Origin: Nitrospirales bacterium | GTDB taxonomy: Bacteria > Nitrospirota > Nitrospiria > Nitrospirales > UBA8639 | Reading direction: 5' to 3' | Length of the DNA: 43,633 nt | NCBI GenBank assembly: GCA_020027205.1 | Contig: JAHRAQ010000006.1 | Coordinates: forward strand, 1 to 43,633 | Part shown: in pieces, positions 22,191-30,857 of the stretch | Layout: each line of letters opens with the position of its first letter | How positions within the stretch are numbered: position 1 is the first letter of the stretch | Position numbers and translations under genes: made by a program | Notes under the pieces: model-generated | The model's database searches: none | Told to the model about the DNA's origin: nothing | The model's input: only the letters and a program-made list of their open reading frames with translations

Positions 22191-23774
22191 ATGCCGATGC
22201 CGTTGGACACCATGACGCCACAGACGCATCACGAGACCGGGAGCGAGACGCCGCTCGCCCGGCTGCCGGGGCAGTCCGTGGCCGTGGTCGGGGCGGGCCG
22301 AAGCGGGCTGGCGGCGGCGGCGTTGTTGATCGAGGTGGGGGCGCGTGTGTCGCTGGTCGACCGGCAGCCCGAAGCGGCATGGGCCGGGGCGGTGCCGGCG
22401 GCGTGCCGGGGGGCCGTGCGGGTGTGCGGCGGGGAGCGGTGTGCGCGGGGGCTGGACGACGCGGATCTGGTGGTGGTGAGTCCCGGTGTGCCGCCGGCGC
22501 TGGAGGCGCTGGAGGTCGTGCGGCGGCGGGGCGTGCCCATTGTCGGCGAGGTCGAACTGGCGTCGTGGATGTTGCCGGTGCCGGTCATCGGGGTGACGGG
22601 GACGAACGGCAAGAGCACGGTGGTGTCGTTGGTGGGACGGATGCTGGAAGAGTGCGGGCGCGCGCCGTTTGTGGGGGGCAACATTGGGCGGCCGTTGTCG
22701 GAGGGGGCGTTGGCGTGGCGCCGGTATGCGGCGGGGGAGAGGAAAGGAAGGATGGATTCCCGATTGAGAACGTCGGGAATGACGGAAGGGAGACTGAAGG
22801 ATGGATTCCCGATTGAGAACGTCGGGAATGACGGCAAGAAGGGGACGGCGGAGTGGGGCGCGGAGCCGCCGTTTGATGTGGTGGTGGCGGAGTTGTCGAG
22901 TTTTCAACTGGAAACCATCGACCGGTTTCATCCCCGCGTTGCGGCGCTGCTCAACATCACGCCCGATCATCTGGATCGATATGCGACGTTTGAGGATTAC
23001 GCGAAGGCGAAGGCCGGCCTGTTCCGCAATCAGACGCCGGAGGACGTGGCGGTGTTGAACGCGGATGATGCGGTGGTGCGCGGGATGCGGGCGTCGATGC
23101 GCGGGCAGATTGTGGAATGGAGTCTGACCGGGACGGTGCCGGCGGGGGCGTGGGTGGACGGGGACGTGATTGTCGCGCAATGGAAGGGGACGCCGGAGAC
23201 GGTGATGCCGGTGCGCGAGATTCCGCTGGCGGGGGCGCATAACGTGTCCAACGTGCTGGCGGCGGTGGCGGTGGGGACGGCGGTCGGCTGTTCGGGCGCG
23301 GCGATGCGGCGGGCGGTGCGGGCGTTTCGGGGGCTGCCTCATGCGTGCGAAGTGGTGCGGGTGTGGCGGGGCGTGACGTTTGTCGATGATTCGAAGGGGA
23401 CGAACGTGGAGGCGACGGTGCGGGCGATTGAGAGTCTGCCCGGGCGCCCGTTGGTGATTATTCTGGGCGGGCGGGCGAAGGGGCGGAGTGAGTTTGAGCG
23501 GTTGCGGGAGCCGGTGGCGCGGCGCGGGGCGCGGTGCATCGTGTTGGGGGAAACGGCGGCGGCGATTGCCGACGCGCTGGCCGGGGCGGGGGACGCGCGC
23601 CGTGTCGGGTCCCTGGCCGAGGGGGTGTCGGTGGCGGCGGAGATGGCGGCGCCGGGGGGCGCGGTGTTGTTGTCGCCATCTTGCGCGAGTTTCGACATGT
23701 TCCGCGATTATCAGGACCGGGGGCGGCAGTTTCGGGAGTTGGTGGAGGCGCTGCCGGCGGCGGGGGAGAACTGA
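22191..23774 (+). CDS. murD: UDP-MurNAc-L-Ala:D-Glu ligase with two inserted palindromic-element peptides
   Basis: 527 residues, longer than the usual 440-460. Rossmann-like start AVVGAGRSGLAAA, ATP site GVTGTNGKSTV (Lys141), GGNIGRPL, then, after an insertion, VVAELSSFQLE, NITPDHLDR, AHNVSNVLAA and DDSKGTN, and the C-terminal SPSCASFDMFRDYQDRG. Residues about 182-222 are foreign: two tandem copies of the 36-bp palindrome (22750-22785 and 22799-22834), offset by 49 bp and so read in two different frames (GRMDSRLRTSGMTEG and LKDGFPIENVGNDG). They sit in a surface loop between GGNIG and ELSSFQLE. Starts at 22191, 22197 or 22212 are all possible. The stop codon abuts another repeat copy. Confidence 0.95.
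   Translation: MPMPLDTMTPQTHHETGSETPLARLPGQSVAVVGAGRSGLAAAALLIEVGARVSLVDRQPEAAWAGAVPAACRGAVRVCGGERCARGLDDADLVVVSPGVPPALEALEVVRRRGVPIVGEVELASWMLPVPVIGVTGTNGKSTVVSLVGRMLEECGRAPFVGGNIGRPLSEGALAWRRYAAGERKGRMDSRLRTSGMTEGRLKDGFPIENVGNDGKKGTAEWGAEPPFDVVVAELSSFQLETIDRFHPRVAALLNITPDHLDRYATFEDYAKAKAGLFRNQTPEDVAVLNADDAVVRGMRASMRGQIVEWSLTGTVPAGAWVDGDVIVAQWKGTPETVMPVREIPLAGAHNVSNVLAAVAVGTAVGCSGAAMRRAVRAFRGLPHACEVVRVWRGVTFVDDSKGTNVEATVRAIESLPGRPLVIILGGRAKGRSEFERLREPVARRGARCIVLGETAAAIADALAGAGDARRVGSLAEGVSVAAEMAAPGGAVLLSPSCASFDMFRDYQDRGRQFRELVEALPAAGEN
22750..22834 (+). repeat. Two tandem palindromic repeats inside murD
   Basis: Copies 22750-22785 and 22799-22834 have the same loop TTGAGAACG and are separated by 13 bp (AAGGGAGACTGAA), which suggests one duplicated from the other. 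Confidence 0.9.
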
Positions 23775-23775
23775 A

Positions 23776-23811
23776 GGATGGATTCCCGATTAAAAATGTC
23801 GGGAATGACGG
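23776..23811 (+). repeat. 36-bp palindromic repeat directly after the murD stop
   Basis: Begins 1 nt after the TGA (23772-23774). The sequence up to ftsW consists of purine-rich ATGACGGAA fragments. Confidence 0.85.
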
Positions 23812-23897
23812 AAGGAGAAGGCGGGAATGACGGAAGGGAATGACGGAAGGGGAGGGCGGGAGTGACGGCGGGAGTGACGGCGGGAGGGGCGTGACGG

Positions 23898-25073
23898 ATG
23901 GGACGTTTTCGCGGGTACACATTGCCGTTGCCGTTGGCTCTGGGCGCGCCGGGATGGGCGGCCAAAGCGGAGCGCCGGCGGGTTGCCCCGGCGGACCGGA
24001 CGGTGCTGCTGGTGACGTACGCGCTGGCGGGCATTGGGTTGATTATCGTGTTCAGCGCGAGCGGGGTGATGGCGGAGACGCGGTACGGGGATTCGATGTT
24101 TTTTCTGAAACGGCAGGCGCTCTGGCTGCTGTTGGGACTGGCGGCGCTGCATGGGGTGTCCCGTTGGGACTACGACCGGTGGCGGCCGCTGGTGCCCTGG
24201 GTGCTGGGGGTGACGCTGGCGCTGCTGATGCTGGTCCTGGTCCCGATGGTGGGGACGCAGGTGAATGGGGCGCGGCGGTGGCTGCGTGTGGGGTGGGTGT
24301 CGGCGCAACCGGGAGAACTGGCGAAACTGTGCGTGGTGTTGTATCTGGCGTCGTTCATGGCGAGGAAGGCGGGGGACGTGGGGCGCTTCGGTCGGGGGGT
24401 GGCGCCGCCGGTGCTGGTGGTGGGTCTGCTGGCGGGGCTGGTGTTGTTGGAACCGGATATGGGGACGGCGGTGGTGATGACGCTGCTGCTGTTGGGCCTG
24501 CTGTTTGTGGGCGGGGCGCGGCTGCCGTCGCTGGTGGGGCTGGCGGGGGTGATGGGCGGGCTGGCGTATCTGCTGATTATGCAATCCAACTACCGGCGCC
24601 GGCGGCTGCTGAATTTTTTGGACCCCTGGCAGGATGCGAGCGACGCGGGGTTTCAACTCACGCAGTCGTTTGTGGCGTTGGGCAACGGCGGGTTCTTCGG
24701 CGTGGGCCTGGGGGCGGGGCGGCAGAAGTTGTTTTTTCTTCCCGAAGCGCATTCGGATTTTGTGCTGGCGCTGGTGGGGGAGGAACTGGGGTTTGCGGGG
24801 ACGGCGTTGTTGATGGGGCTGTTTGTCGTGCTGATTGTCCGGGGCTTTGCGATTGCGGGGCGGGCGCCGGATGCGTTTGGGCGGCATCTGGCCTGCGGGG
24901 TGACGCTGCTGGTGGGTGTGCAGGTGCTGATTAATATGGGCGTGGTGTGCGGGGTGTTGCCGACCAAAGGGTTGACGCTGCCGCTGGTGAGTTACGGCGG
25001 GTCGTCGCTGCTGGTGACGCTGGCGGCGCTGGGGATGTTGTTGAGTGTGTCGCGGGCGGCGGGGCGGGGGTGA
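23898..25073 (+). CDS. ftsW: Lipid II polymerase FtsW (SEDS family)
   Basis: 391 residues with ten predicted membrane helices. Motifs: LIIVFSASGVMAE, QLTQSFVALGNGG, GLGAGRQKLFFLPEAHSDF and, near the end, LPTKGLTLPLVSYGGSSLL, all typical of FtsW/RodA. It polymerises glycan strands at the septum with FtsI. The hydrophilic N-terminal 30 residues are cytoplasmic. The gene uses nearly only GGG/GTG/CTG/GCG codons. Confidence 0.96.
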   Translation: MGRFRGYTLPLPLALGAPGWAAKAERRRVAPADRTVLLVTYALAGIGLIIVFSASGVMAETRYGDSMFFLKRQALWLLLGLAALHGVSRWDYDRWRPLVPWVLGVTLALLMLVLVPMVGTQVNGARRWLRVGWVSAQPGELAKLCVVLYLASFMARKAGDVGRFGRGVAPPVLVVGLLAGLVLLEPDMGTAVVMTLLLLGLLFVGGARLPSLVGLAGVMGGLAYLLIMQSNYRRRRLLNFLDPWQDASDAGFQLTQSFVALGNGGFFGVGLGAGRQKLFFLPEAHSDFVLALVGEELGFAGTALLMGLFVVLIVRGFAIAGRAPDAFGRHLACGVTLLVGVQVLINMGVVCGVLPTKGLTLPLVSYGGSSLLVTLAALGMLLSVSRAAGRG

Positions 25074-25096
25074 GGAGGACTGAAGGTTGTCCTTCT

Positions 25097-25131
25097 CCGT
25101 CATTCCCGACGTCTTTTGTCGGGAATGACGG
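25097..25131. repeat. Perfect palindromic repeat between ftsW and murG
   Basis: CCGTCATTCCCGAC, a short loop, and GTCGGGAATGACGG: both ends carry the same half, a hybrid like 14129-14170. Confidence 0.8.
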
Positions 25132-25190
25132 AGGGGGAAGGTGGGAATAACGGGGAGAGGGATGTCGGGGATGATGGAATGCGGGGCGGG

Positions 25191-26276
25191 ATGAACGTGG
25201 TGATTGCGGCGGGGGGGACGGGCGGTCATGTGTTTCCGGCGGTGGCCGTGGCGGAGGCGTTGTGCCGGCGGGACCCGGCCACGGCGGTGACGGTGGTGGG
25301 GACGGGGCGGGCGTTGGAATCGATGATGATGGAGGGACGGCCGTGGAAGACGGCGACGTTGGCGGTGCGGGGCGTGGTGGGGCGCGGATGGAAGGCCGCG
25401 GTCTCGGCGTTGCTGATGTTGCCGGGGGCGGTGTGGCGGTCGGTGCGGGTGCTGCGGGCGGCGAAGGCGACTCTGGTCATCGGCACCGGCGGCTACACGA
25501 GTCCGCCGGTGGTGGCGGCGGCGGCGTTGCTGGGGGTGCGGCGGGTGATGATCGAACCGAACGCGGTGCCGGGCATTGCCAATCGGGCGATGGCGCCGCT
25601 GGCGCACAGGATTTTTGTGTCATGCGCGGCGGCGGCGGAGTGGTTTCCGGCCGGCCGGGTGATGGTGGCGGGGACGCCGGTGCGGGAGGCGTTTGCCGGG
25701 CCGCCGCCCGACGCGGGGTCCGGGCGGATTGCGACGATGCTGGTCTGCGGCGGGAGTCAGGGGGCGAAGGCGGTGAACGCGGCGGTGGTCGAGGCGGTGG
25801 AGGCGTCGGCGTTGATTCGGGAGCGGGTGACGGTGGTGCATCAGGCGGGGGCGGCGGAGGCGGAGCATGTGGCGCGCGAGTACCGCCGGCTGGGAGTGGC
25901 GGCGGAGGTGACGGCGTTTATCGAGGACATGGCGGGGGCGTTGCGGCGGGCGGACCTGGTGATTTCGCGGTGCGGGGCGTCGGCGCTGGCGGAGATTGCG
26001 GCTTGCGGGCGGCCGTCGATCCTGATTCCGTTCCCGCAGGCGACGCATGATCATCAGGCCGGGAACGCGCGCGTGGTGGAACAGGCGGGGGCGGCGGTGG
26101 TGCTCCTGCAGGCGGCGTTGACGGGGGCGGGGCTGGCGCGGGTCATCGAGGAGTTATGGCATGACCCGGCGCGGGTGCGGCGGATGGCGGAACGGAGTGC
26201 GGAGTTGCGAAAAACGGACGCGGCGGCGGTGATGGCCGAGGAATGTTGCCGGCTGGCAGCGGGGGCGCGGGGATGA
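25191..26276 (+). CDS. murG: Lipid II synthase (UDP-GlcNAc transferase)
   Basis: 361 residues from ATG at 25191 (MNVVIAAGGTGGHVFPA); the frame is open to 25116 but that part is repeat translation. GT-B fold motifs: GGTGGH, GTGGYTSPPVV, EPNAVPGIANR, CGGSQGAKAVN, and the UDP-binding PFPQATHDHQAGNA. It adds GlcNAc to lipid I on the inner leaflet. Confidence 0.96.
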   Translation: MNVVIAAGGTGGHVFPAVAVAEALCRRDPATAVTVVGTGRALESMMMEGRPWKTATLAVRGVVGRGWKAAVSALLMLPGAVWRSVRVLRAAKATLVIGTGGYTSPPVVAAAALLGVRRVMIEPNAVPGIANRAMAPLAHRIFVSCAAAAEWFPAGRVMVAGTPVREAFAGPPPDAGSGRIATMLVCGGSQGAKAVNAAVVEAVEASALIRERVTVVHQAGAAEAEHVAREYRRLGVAAEVTAFIEDMAGALRRADLVISRCGASALAEIAACGRPSILIPFPQATHDHQAGNARVVEQAGAAVVLLQAALTGAGLARVIEELWHDPARVRRMAERSAELRKTDAAAVMAEECCRLAAGARG

Positions 26277-26306
26277 TGGCAGTGGTTCCGTTCGTCGGAA
26301 ACAGAA

Positions 26307-26342
26307 GGATGGATTCCCGATTACTAACGTCGGGAATGACGG
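26307..26342 (+). repeat. 36-bp palindromic repeat copy after murG
   Basis: Core with loop TTACTAACG, first repeat of the 368-bp gap 26277-26644, which holds repeats and purine-rich filler only. Confidence 0.85.
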
Positions 26343-26436
26343 AGGGGGAAAATGACGGAAAGAGGGACGGCGGGGGTGGCGGGATGATGGCGAGGAAGGG
26401 ACACGGTGGCAGAGGCACGACGGCATTTGTCCCCCT

Positions 26437-26552
26437 CCGTCATTCCCGACGTCTTTTGTCGGGAATCCATCTTTCTTTTGTCTTCCGTCTTCCCTGATTA
26501 GGACAAGGCAACAGAAGGATGGATTCCCGATTACTAACGTCGGGAATGACGG
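26437..26552. repeat. Composite inverted pair of palindromic repeats between murG and murC
   Basis: Minus core (26437-26472), centre with CCCTGATTAGGACAAGG, plus core (26517-26552). Near-copy of 20958-21066. Confidence 0.85.
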
Positions 26553-26644
26553 AGGGAGGGAAGGGGTGCGGAAATGGCGGGGGTGATGGTGGAATTGTGT
26601 GAGTGGTTGGTGGGGCGGGTGGCGTTGGCGGGGGCGCGGTGAGG

Positions 26645-28021
26645 ATGTTTCGAAAAATTCAGCACATTCATCTGGTGGGCATCGGCGGGAGCGGGATGAG
26701 CGGGATTGCCGAGGTGTTGTTGACGCTGGGCTACCGGGTGACGGGGTCGGATGCGGCGGCGTCGGAGAACACGCGGCGGCTGGAGACGCTGGGCGGCGTC
26801 GTGTGGATCGGCCACGATGCCGCGCATGTGGAAGGCGCGCAGGTGGTGGTGGTGTCGTCGGCGGTGCCGGAGTCCAATCCCGAAGTCGTGGCGGCGCGCG
26901 CGAAGGTGGTTCCGGTGATTCCCCGCGCGGAGATGCTGGCGGAACTGATGCGGCTGAAGTTCGGCGTGGCGATTGCCGGCGCGCACGGCAAGACCACCAC
27001 CACGTCGATGGTCGCGGCCATGCTGGCCCACGCCGGACTGGACCCGACGTTTGTGGTGGGGGGACGGGTGGATGCCATGGGCACTCATGCCAGGCTGGGG
27101 CGCAGTGACTTGCTCATCGCCGAGGCCGATGAGAGCGACGGCTCGTTTCTGCGGTTGTCTCCCGCGATTGCCGTGGTCACGAATCTCGACCGGGAACATC
27201 TGGATTACTACGGGAGCATGGACCGACTTCGGGCGGCCTTTCTGGAGTTTGTGAATAAAATTCCCTTTTACGGCGTCGCGATTCTGTGCGGGGACGATCC
27301 GCATCTGCGCGCCCTGCTGCCGCACCTGCGCAAACGCCACGTGACCTACGGCCGGGACGCCTCCGGCGGCGCGCCGCCGGATTTGCTGGCGACGGAGATT
27401 GTCGTGGAAGGCTGGGGCGCCGGGTTTCATGCCGGGTTTCGCGGGCAGTCGCTGGGGGAGTTCCGGCTCAACGTGCCGGGCGTGCACAATGTTTCCAACG
27501 CCCTGGCCGCCATCGGCGTCGGGCTGGAACTCGACGTCCCGCTGGATTTGCTGCGCAGCGGCGTGGCCGCGTTTTCCGGCGTGGAGCGGCGGTTTCAGAT
27601 TCGCGGGCGGCGCGGCGGCGTCACGGTCGTCGACGATTACGGGCATCACCCGACGGAAATTCGCGTGACGCTCGCCACGGCGAAGGCCGTCTGGCCGGGC
27701 CGGCTGGTGGCGGTGTTTCAGCCGCACCGGTACAGCCGCACCGGCGATCTTCTGGACGACTTTGCGACCGCCTTTGCCCTGGCGGACGTGGTGTACGTCA
27801 CGCCGATTTACGCCGCCGGGGAAACGCCGGTCGACGGCGTGTCCGGCGAAACGCTGGCGGAACGCATTCGCGCGACGGGGCATCCGGCCGTGTATTGGGA
27901 GGAAAAACCAAGCGCCCTGATCGACCGGCTGTTGCGGGAGCGGCAGGACGGCGACGTGGTGCTGACGCTGGGCGCCGGGGACATTTGGAAAGCGGGCGTG
28001 GCGATGATGGAGTCGTTGTGA
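26645..28021 (+). CDS. murC: UDP-MurNAc:L-alanine ligase
   Basis: 458 residues from ATG at 26645. HLVGIGGSGMSGIAEVL, SDAAASENT, SSAVPESNPEV, ATP site GAHGKTTTTSM, EADESDGSFL, TNLDREHLDYYG and the DDYGHHPTE motif are all present. It catalyses the first committed stem-peptide step. Codon use returns to mixed C/G endings here. The stop TGA overlaps a GTG that is in frame with murB. Confidence 0.97.
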   Translation: MFRKIQHIHLVGIGGSGMSGIAEVLLTLGYRVTGSDAAASENTRRLETLGGVVWIGHDAAHVEGAQVVVVSSAVPESNPEVVAARAKVVPVIPRAEMLAELMRLKFGVAIAGAHGKTTTTSMVAAMLAHAGLDPTFVVGGRVDAMGTHARLGRSDLLIAEADESDGSFLRLSPAIAVVTNLDREHLDYYGSMDRLRAAFLEFVNKIPFYGVAILCGDDPHLRALLPHLRKRHVTYGRDASGGAPPDLLATEIVVEGWGAGFHAGFRGQSLGEFRLNVPGVHNVSNALAAIGVGLELDVPLDLLRSGVAAFSGVERRFQIRGRRGGVTVVDDYGHHPTEIRVTLATAKAVWPGRLVAVFQPHRYSRTGDLLDDFATAFALADVVYVTPIYAAGETPVDGVSGETLAERIRATGHPAVYWEEKPSALIDRLLRERQDGDVVLTLGAGDIWKAGVAMMESL

Positions 28022-28057
28022 GCGTCCAACTCCGCCCGCGCGCGGATCGGCGGACGG

Positions 28058-28147
28058 AGCGCGCGGGTCGGCGGGAATACGCGGGCCGGCGGGAAAATGC
28101 GAGCCGGCGGGAATGCGCGGGTCGGCGGGAACGCGCGGGCCAGCGGG
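28058..28147 (+). repeat. 18-bp minisatellite (about five units) between murC and murB
   Basis: Units of the form AANGCGCGGGYCGGCGGG repeat without phase change. In the murB frame they read AGRRE-x six-residue repeats, with no stop. Confidence 0.85.
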
Positions 28148-28161
28148 AACATGGAGCGATG

Positions 28162-29091
28162 ATGTACGAACGTGATGATTTCACGACGATCCTGGCGGGG
28201 TTTCGCGGCGGCGTCGAGTTTGACGCGCCGTTGGACGCGGTGACGTCGCTTCGCATCGGCGGCCCCGCCGACGCGCTGGTGACGCCGGCGGACGTCGACG
28301 ACGTGTGCCATCTTGTGCGCCGGGCCGCGGCCGCCCGCGTACCCCTCATGACGCTGGGCGGTACGAATCTGTTGGTCAAGGACGGCGGGGTGCGCGGCGT
28401 GGTCATGCGCCTGTCCCGTCTGGACGCCATGACGCGGGAAGAGGGCGCGTGTGTGTGTGCGGAAGCCGGCGCGCGGATGCCCGCGCTGATGGGGTTTGCC
28501 GCGAGTCAGAATCTGTCGGGACTTGAATGGGCGGCCGGCATTCCCGGCACCGTCGGCGGCGCCGTGGTGATGAACGCCGGTACCAGACTGGGGGAAATGC
28601 GCGACTGTCTGGACGCCGTGCGGCTGGCGACGCCGGACGGCGGGCTGGTGACCCGCGCCGCCGCCGACCTGTCCTTCGCGTATCGTCACGTCGATCTTCC
28701 CGCCGGCGTCGTGGTGGGCGCGCGGCTGCAACTCGTTCCGGCCTCTCGAACGCACATCGAGACGCGCGCCAAAGATTATTTGCAGTATCGAAAACAGACG
28801 CAGCCGTTGTCGCAGCCCAACGCCGGGTCGGTGTTTAAAAACCCGCCGCAGGCCGCGGCCGGGCGGTTGATCGAGGACGCCGGGTTGAAGGGGTGCCGGG
28901 TGGGGGACGCGCAGGTGTCGCCCCGGCACGCCAATTTTCTGGTGAATCTGGGACGCGCGCGCGCGGCGGACATGCTGGAACTCATCGACAAAATCCAACG
29001 GGACGTCTTTCGCCGAACGGGCGTCAGACTGGAACTGGAATGGCGCGTGGTGGGCGACGACGACGCCCCGCGCCGGCGCGGGACGGGGTGA
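28162..29091 (+). CDS. murB: UDP-N-acetylenolpyruvoylglucosamine reductase
   Basis: 309 residues from ATG at 28162, with GGAG 5 nt upstream. FAD-binding signatures: TSLRIGGPADALV, LGGTNLLVKDGGVRGVV, GLEWAAGIPGTVGGAVVMNAG, then the type II catalytic-Ser motif PNAGSVFKNP and ARHANFLVN-like PRHANFLVN. It reduces the enolpyruvyl group to give UDP-MurNAc. The frame is open upstream to a GTG at 28018 that overlaps the murC stop as GTGA. Use of that start would add 48 residues, mostly the six-residue AGRRE-x repeat, so the true N-terminus needs protein-level evidence. Confidence 0.94.
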   Translation: MYERDDFTTILAGFRGGVEFDAPLDAVTSLRIGGPADALVTPADVDDVCHLVRRAAAARVPLMTLGGTNLLVKDGGVRGVVMRLSRLDAMTREEGACVCAEAGARMPALMGFAASQNLSGLEWAAGIPGTVGGAVVMNAGTRLGEMRDCLDAVRLATPDGGLVTRAAADLSFAYRHVDLPAGVVVGARLQLVPASRTHIETRAKDYLQYRKQTQPLSQPNAGSVFKNPPQAAAGRLIEDAGLKGCRVGDAQVSPRHANFLVNLGRARAADMLELIDKIQRDVFRRTGVRLELEWRVVGDDDAPRRRGTG

Positions 29092-29097
29092 CATCGC

Positions 29098-30033
29098 ATG
29101 GCGCAGACGTCGGCGCAGATCGGCATTCTCATGGGCGGGCGGTCCGCCGAACGGACGGTGTCGTTGAGTACCGGGCAGGCGGTGTATGCGGCGCTGGTGC
29201 GCCGGGGGTATCGCGCCACGCGCATCGACGTGGACGCCTCGCTGCCGCGCCTGTTGCGCGCGCGCCGCGTCCAACTGGCGTTTCTGGCCCTGCATGGGCG
29301 GGGCGGCGAGGACGGCGCGGTGCAGGGACTCTTGGAGGTGATGCGGATTCCCTACACCGGCTCCGGCGTGCGGGCCAGCGCGATGGGCCTGAACAAGCCG
29401 GTGACCAGAGATTTTGTGCGCCTGCACCGCGTACCCGTGGCGCCCGGCGTGGTGGTCGGGGAAGACGGCCGGCCGGGGCCGCCGGCGCATCTGCCCTGGC
29501 CGCTGGTGGTCAAACCCGCGAACGAGGGATCGACGGTGGGCGTGGTGATTGTGCGGCGACCGTCGCAGTGGCGGCGCGCGCTGGCGCGGGTTCGGGAATA
29601 CGACCGCGAGGTGCTGGTGGAATCGTTTATCGAGGGCCGCGAGATTGCCGTGTCCGTGCTGGACGGCGAGGCGCTGCCGCCGGTGGAAATCGTCGCGCCG
29701 GGCGGGATGTATGACTACGCGGCCAAATATGAACGGGCCGGGACGCAATACATCTGTCCGGCGCCGCTGACGACGGGACAGGAACGGCGGGTCACATCGC
29801 TGGCGGTGCGGTCGTACCGGGCGATGGGCTGCGCCGGCGCGGCCAGGGTGGATTTTCGTCTCACGCGGCGCGGGCGTCCGGTGTTTCTGGAAATCAACAC
29901 CATCCCCGGCATGACCCGGCGGAGTTTGTTGCCGATGTCGGCGCGGCAGGCCGGTCTGGATTACGACGCGTTGACGGAGCGCATTTTACGATCCGCGCTT
30001 GAGCGGCAGGCGCGATGGAGGGCCGCCGGATGA
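29098..30033 (+). CDS. ddl: D-alanine--D-alanine ligase
   Basis: 311 residues, ATP-grasp fold. GILMGGRSAERTVSLSTG, ALHGRGGEDGAVQGLLE, PYTGSGVRASAMGLNK, PANEGSTVGV and the metal/phosphate site FLEINTIPGMTRRSLLP match the family. It makes the D-Ala-D-Ala used by MurF. It lies 6 nt after murB. Confidence 0.97.
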   Translation: MAQTSAQIGILMGGRSAERTVSLSTGQAVYAALVRRGYRATRIDVDASLPRLLRARRVQLAFLALHGRGGEDGAVQGLLEVMRIPYTGSGVRASAMGLNKPVTRDFVRLHRVPVAPGVVVGEDGRPGPPAHLPWPLVVKPANEGSTVGVVIVRRPSQWRRALARVREYDREVLVESFIEGREIAVSVLDGEALPPVEIVAPGGMYDYAAKYERAGTQYICPAPLTTGQERRVTSLAVRSYRAMGCAGAARVDFRLTRRGRPVFLEINTIPGMTRRSLLPMSARQAGLDYDALTERILRSALERQARWRAAG

Positions 30034-30043
30034 GACGGTCACG

Positions 30044-30850
30044 ATGAGGCGCAACGGGCACCGGGTACAAGCGCGCCGTCCGGCGCCGCCCGCGCGGCGG
30101 TGGCCATGGCAATGGCGGTGGTCGGCGCGCGCCGGGCTGACCGGCCTGCTGGCAGCGGCGGCGGTGGCGGGCTATCACTGGGCGCCGCCGGCGCTGGCGG
30201 GGTTGATGACGGTGCGGCACGTCTCCATCGCCGGGACCGCCCGGCTCGAGCGCCGGGAGATTCTCGAGTTGCTGGCGTTGTCCGGGGACAGTTCGCTGCT
30301 GTGGCTGGACCGCGCCCGTCTCGAACGGCGGGTGGAAACGCATCCCTGGGTGGCGTCGGCGTCGGTGGGGCGCGTCCTGCCGCATACCCTGTCGGTGATC
30401 GTGGCGGAGCGCAAGCCCGCCGCGTGGGCGCGCGACGGGGACGCGGGCGTGTTGGTGGACGAGGAGGGCGTGGCGCTGACGCCGTCGCCGTCGTCGCCGC
30501 CGTCGTCGTCGACGGGACTGCTGCCGACGTTCGTCGGGCTGTCCCCGGCGAAATTGCTGGCGGGCGACCGCGCGACGCGGGAGCGGGTGCGGAAGGGTCT
30601 CGACTTCGCCGAGGGCCTGCGCCGCCGGTTTGGGCGGGTCGAGTCCGTGGATTTCACCGGCGCCGGGTTTCTGTCCGGGCGCGCCGGCGCGCGCGTGGTG
30701 CTGGCGACGGATGATTTTCGGGAGGCGTGGCGGCGGTATCTCGACCTGGAATCCGCGTTGCTGGACGGGCCGCTTCCGATTCCGATTCAGAACCCGCAGG
30801 AGATTGACCTGCGTTTTGTCGGGAAACTGATTGTCCGACAGAAAGGATAA
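30044..30850 (+). CDS. ftsQ: Cell division protein FtsQ
   Basis: 268 residues from ATG at 30044. An Arg/Pro/Trp-rich cytoplasmic tail, one membrane helix (about 30-48), then a POTRA domain (TVRHVSIAGTARLERREIL) and the beta domain (LPHTLSVIVAERKPAAWA; VDFTGAG). FtsQ scaffolds FtsB/FtsL in the divisome. A Ser/Pro run (TPSPSSPPSSSTG) in the beta domain is low-complexity. Confidence 0.92.
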   Translation: MRRNGHRVQARRPAPPARRWPWQWRWSARAGLTGLLAAAAVAGYHWAPPALAGLMTVRHVSIAGTARLERREILELLALSGDSSLLWLDRARLERRVETHPWVASASVGRVLPHTLSVIVAERKPAAWARDGDAGVLVDEEGVALTPSPSSPPSSSTGLLPTFVGLSPAKLLAGDRATRERVRKGLDFAEGLRRRFGRVESVDFTGAGFLSGRAGARVVLATDDFREAWRRYLDLESALLDGPLPIPIQNPQEIDLRFVGKLIVRQKG

Positions 30851-30857
30851 CCGGCGT

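Noticed and set aside
25116..25190. Extended N-terminus of MurG, and likewise 20948-21103 for MraY
   Set aside because: These are translations of the palindromic repeat and its flanks; conserved protein sequence begins at the later ATG.
27286..28017. 601-codon ORF covering most of murC in another frame and fused to murB
   Set aside because: The part over murC is an Arg/Gly-rich shadow; only the region from 28018 or 28162 onward belongs to murB.
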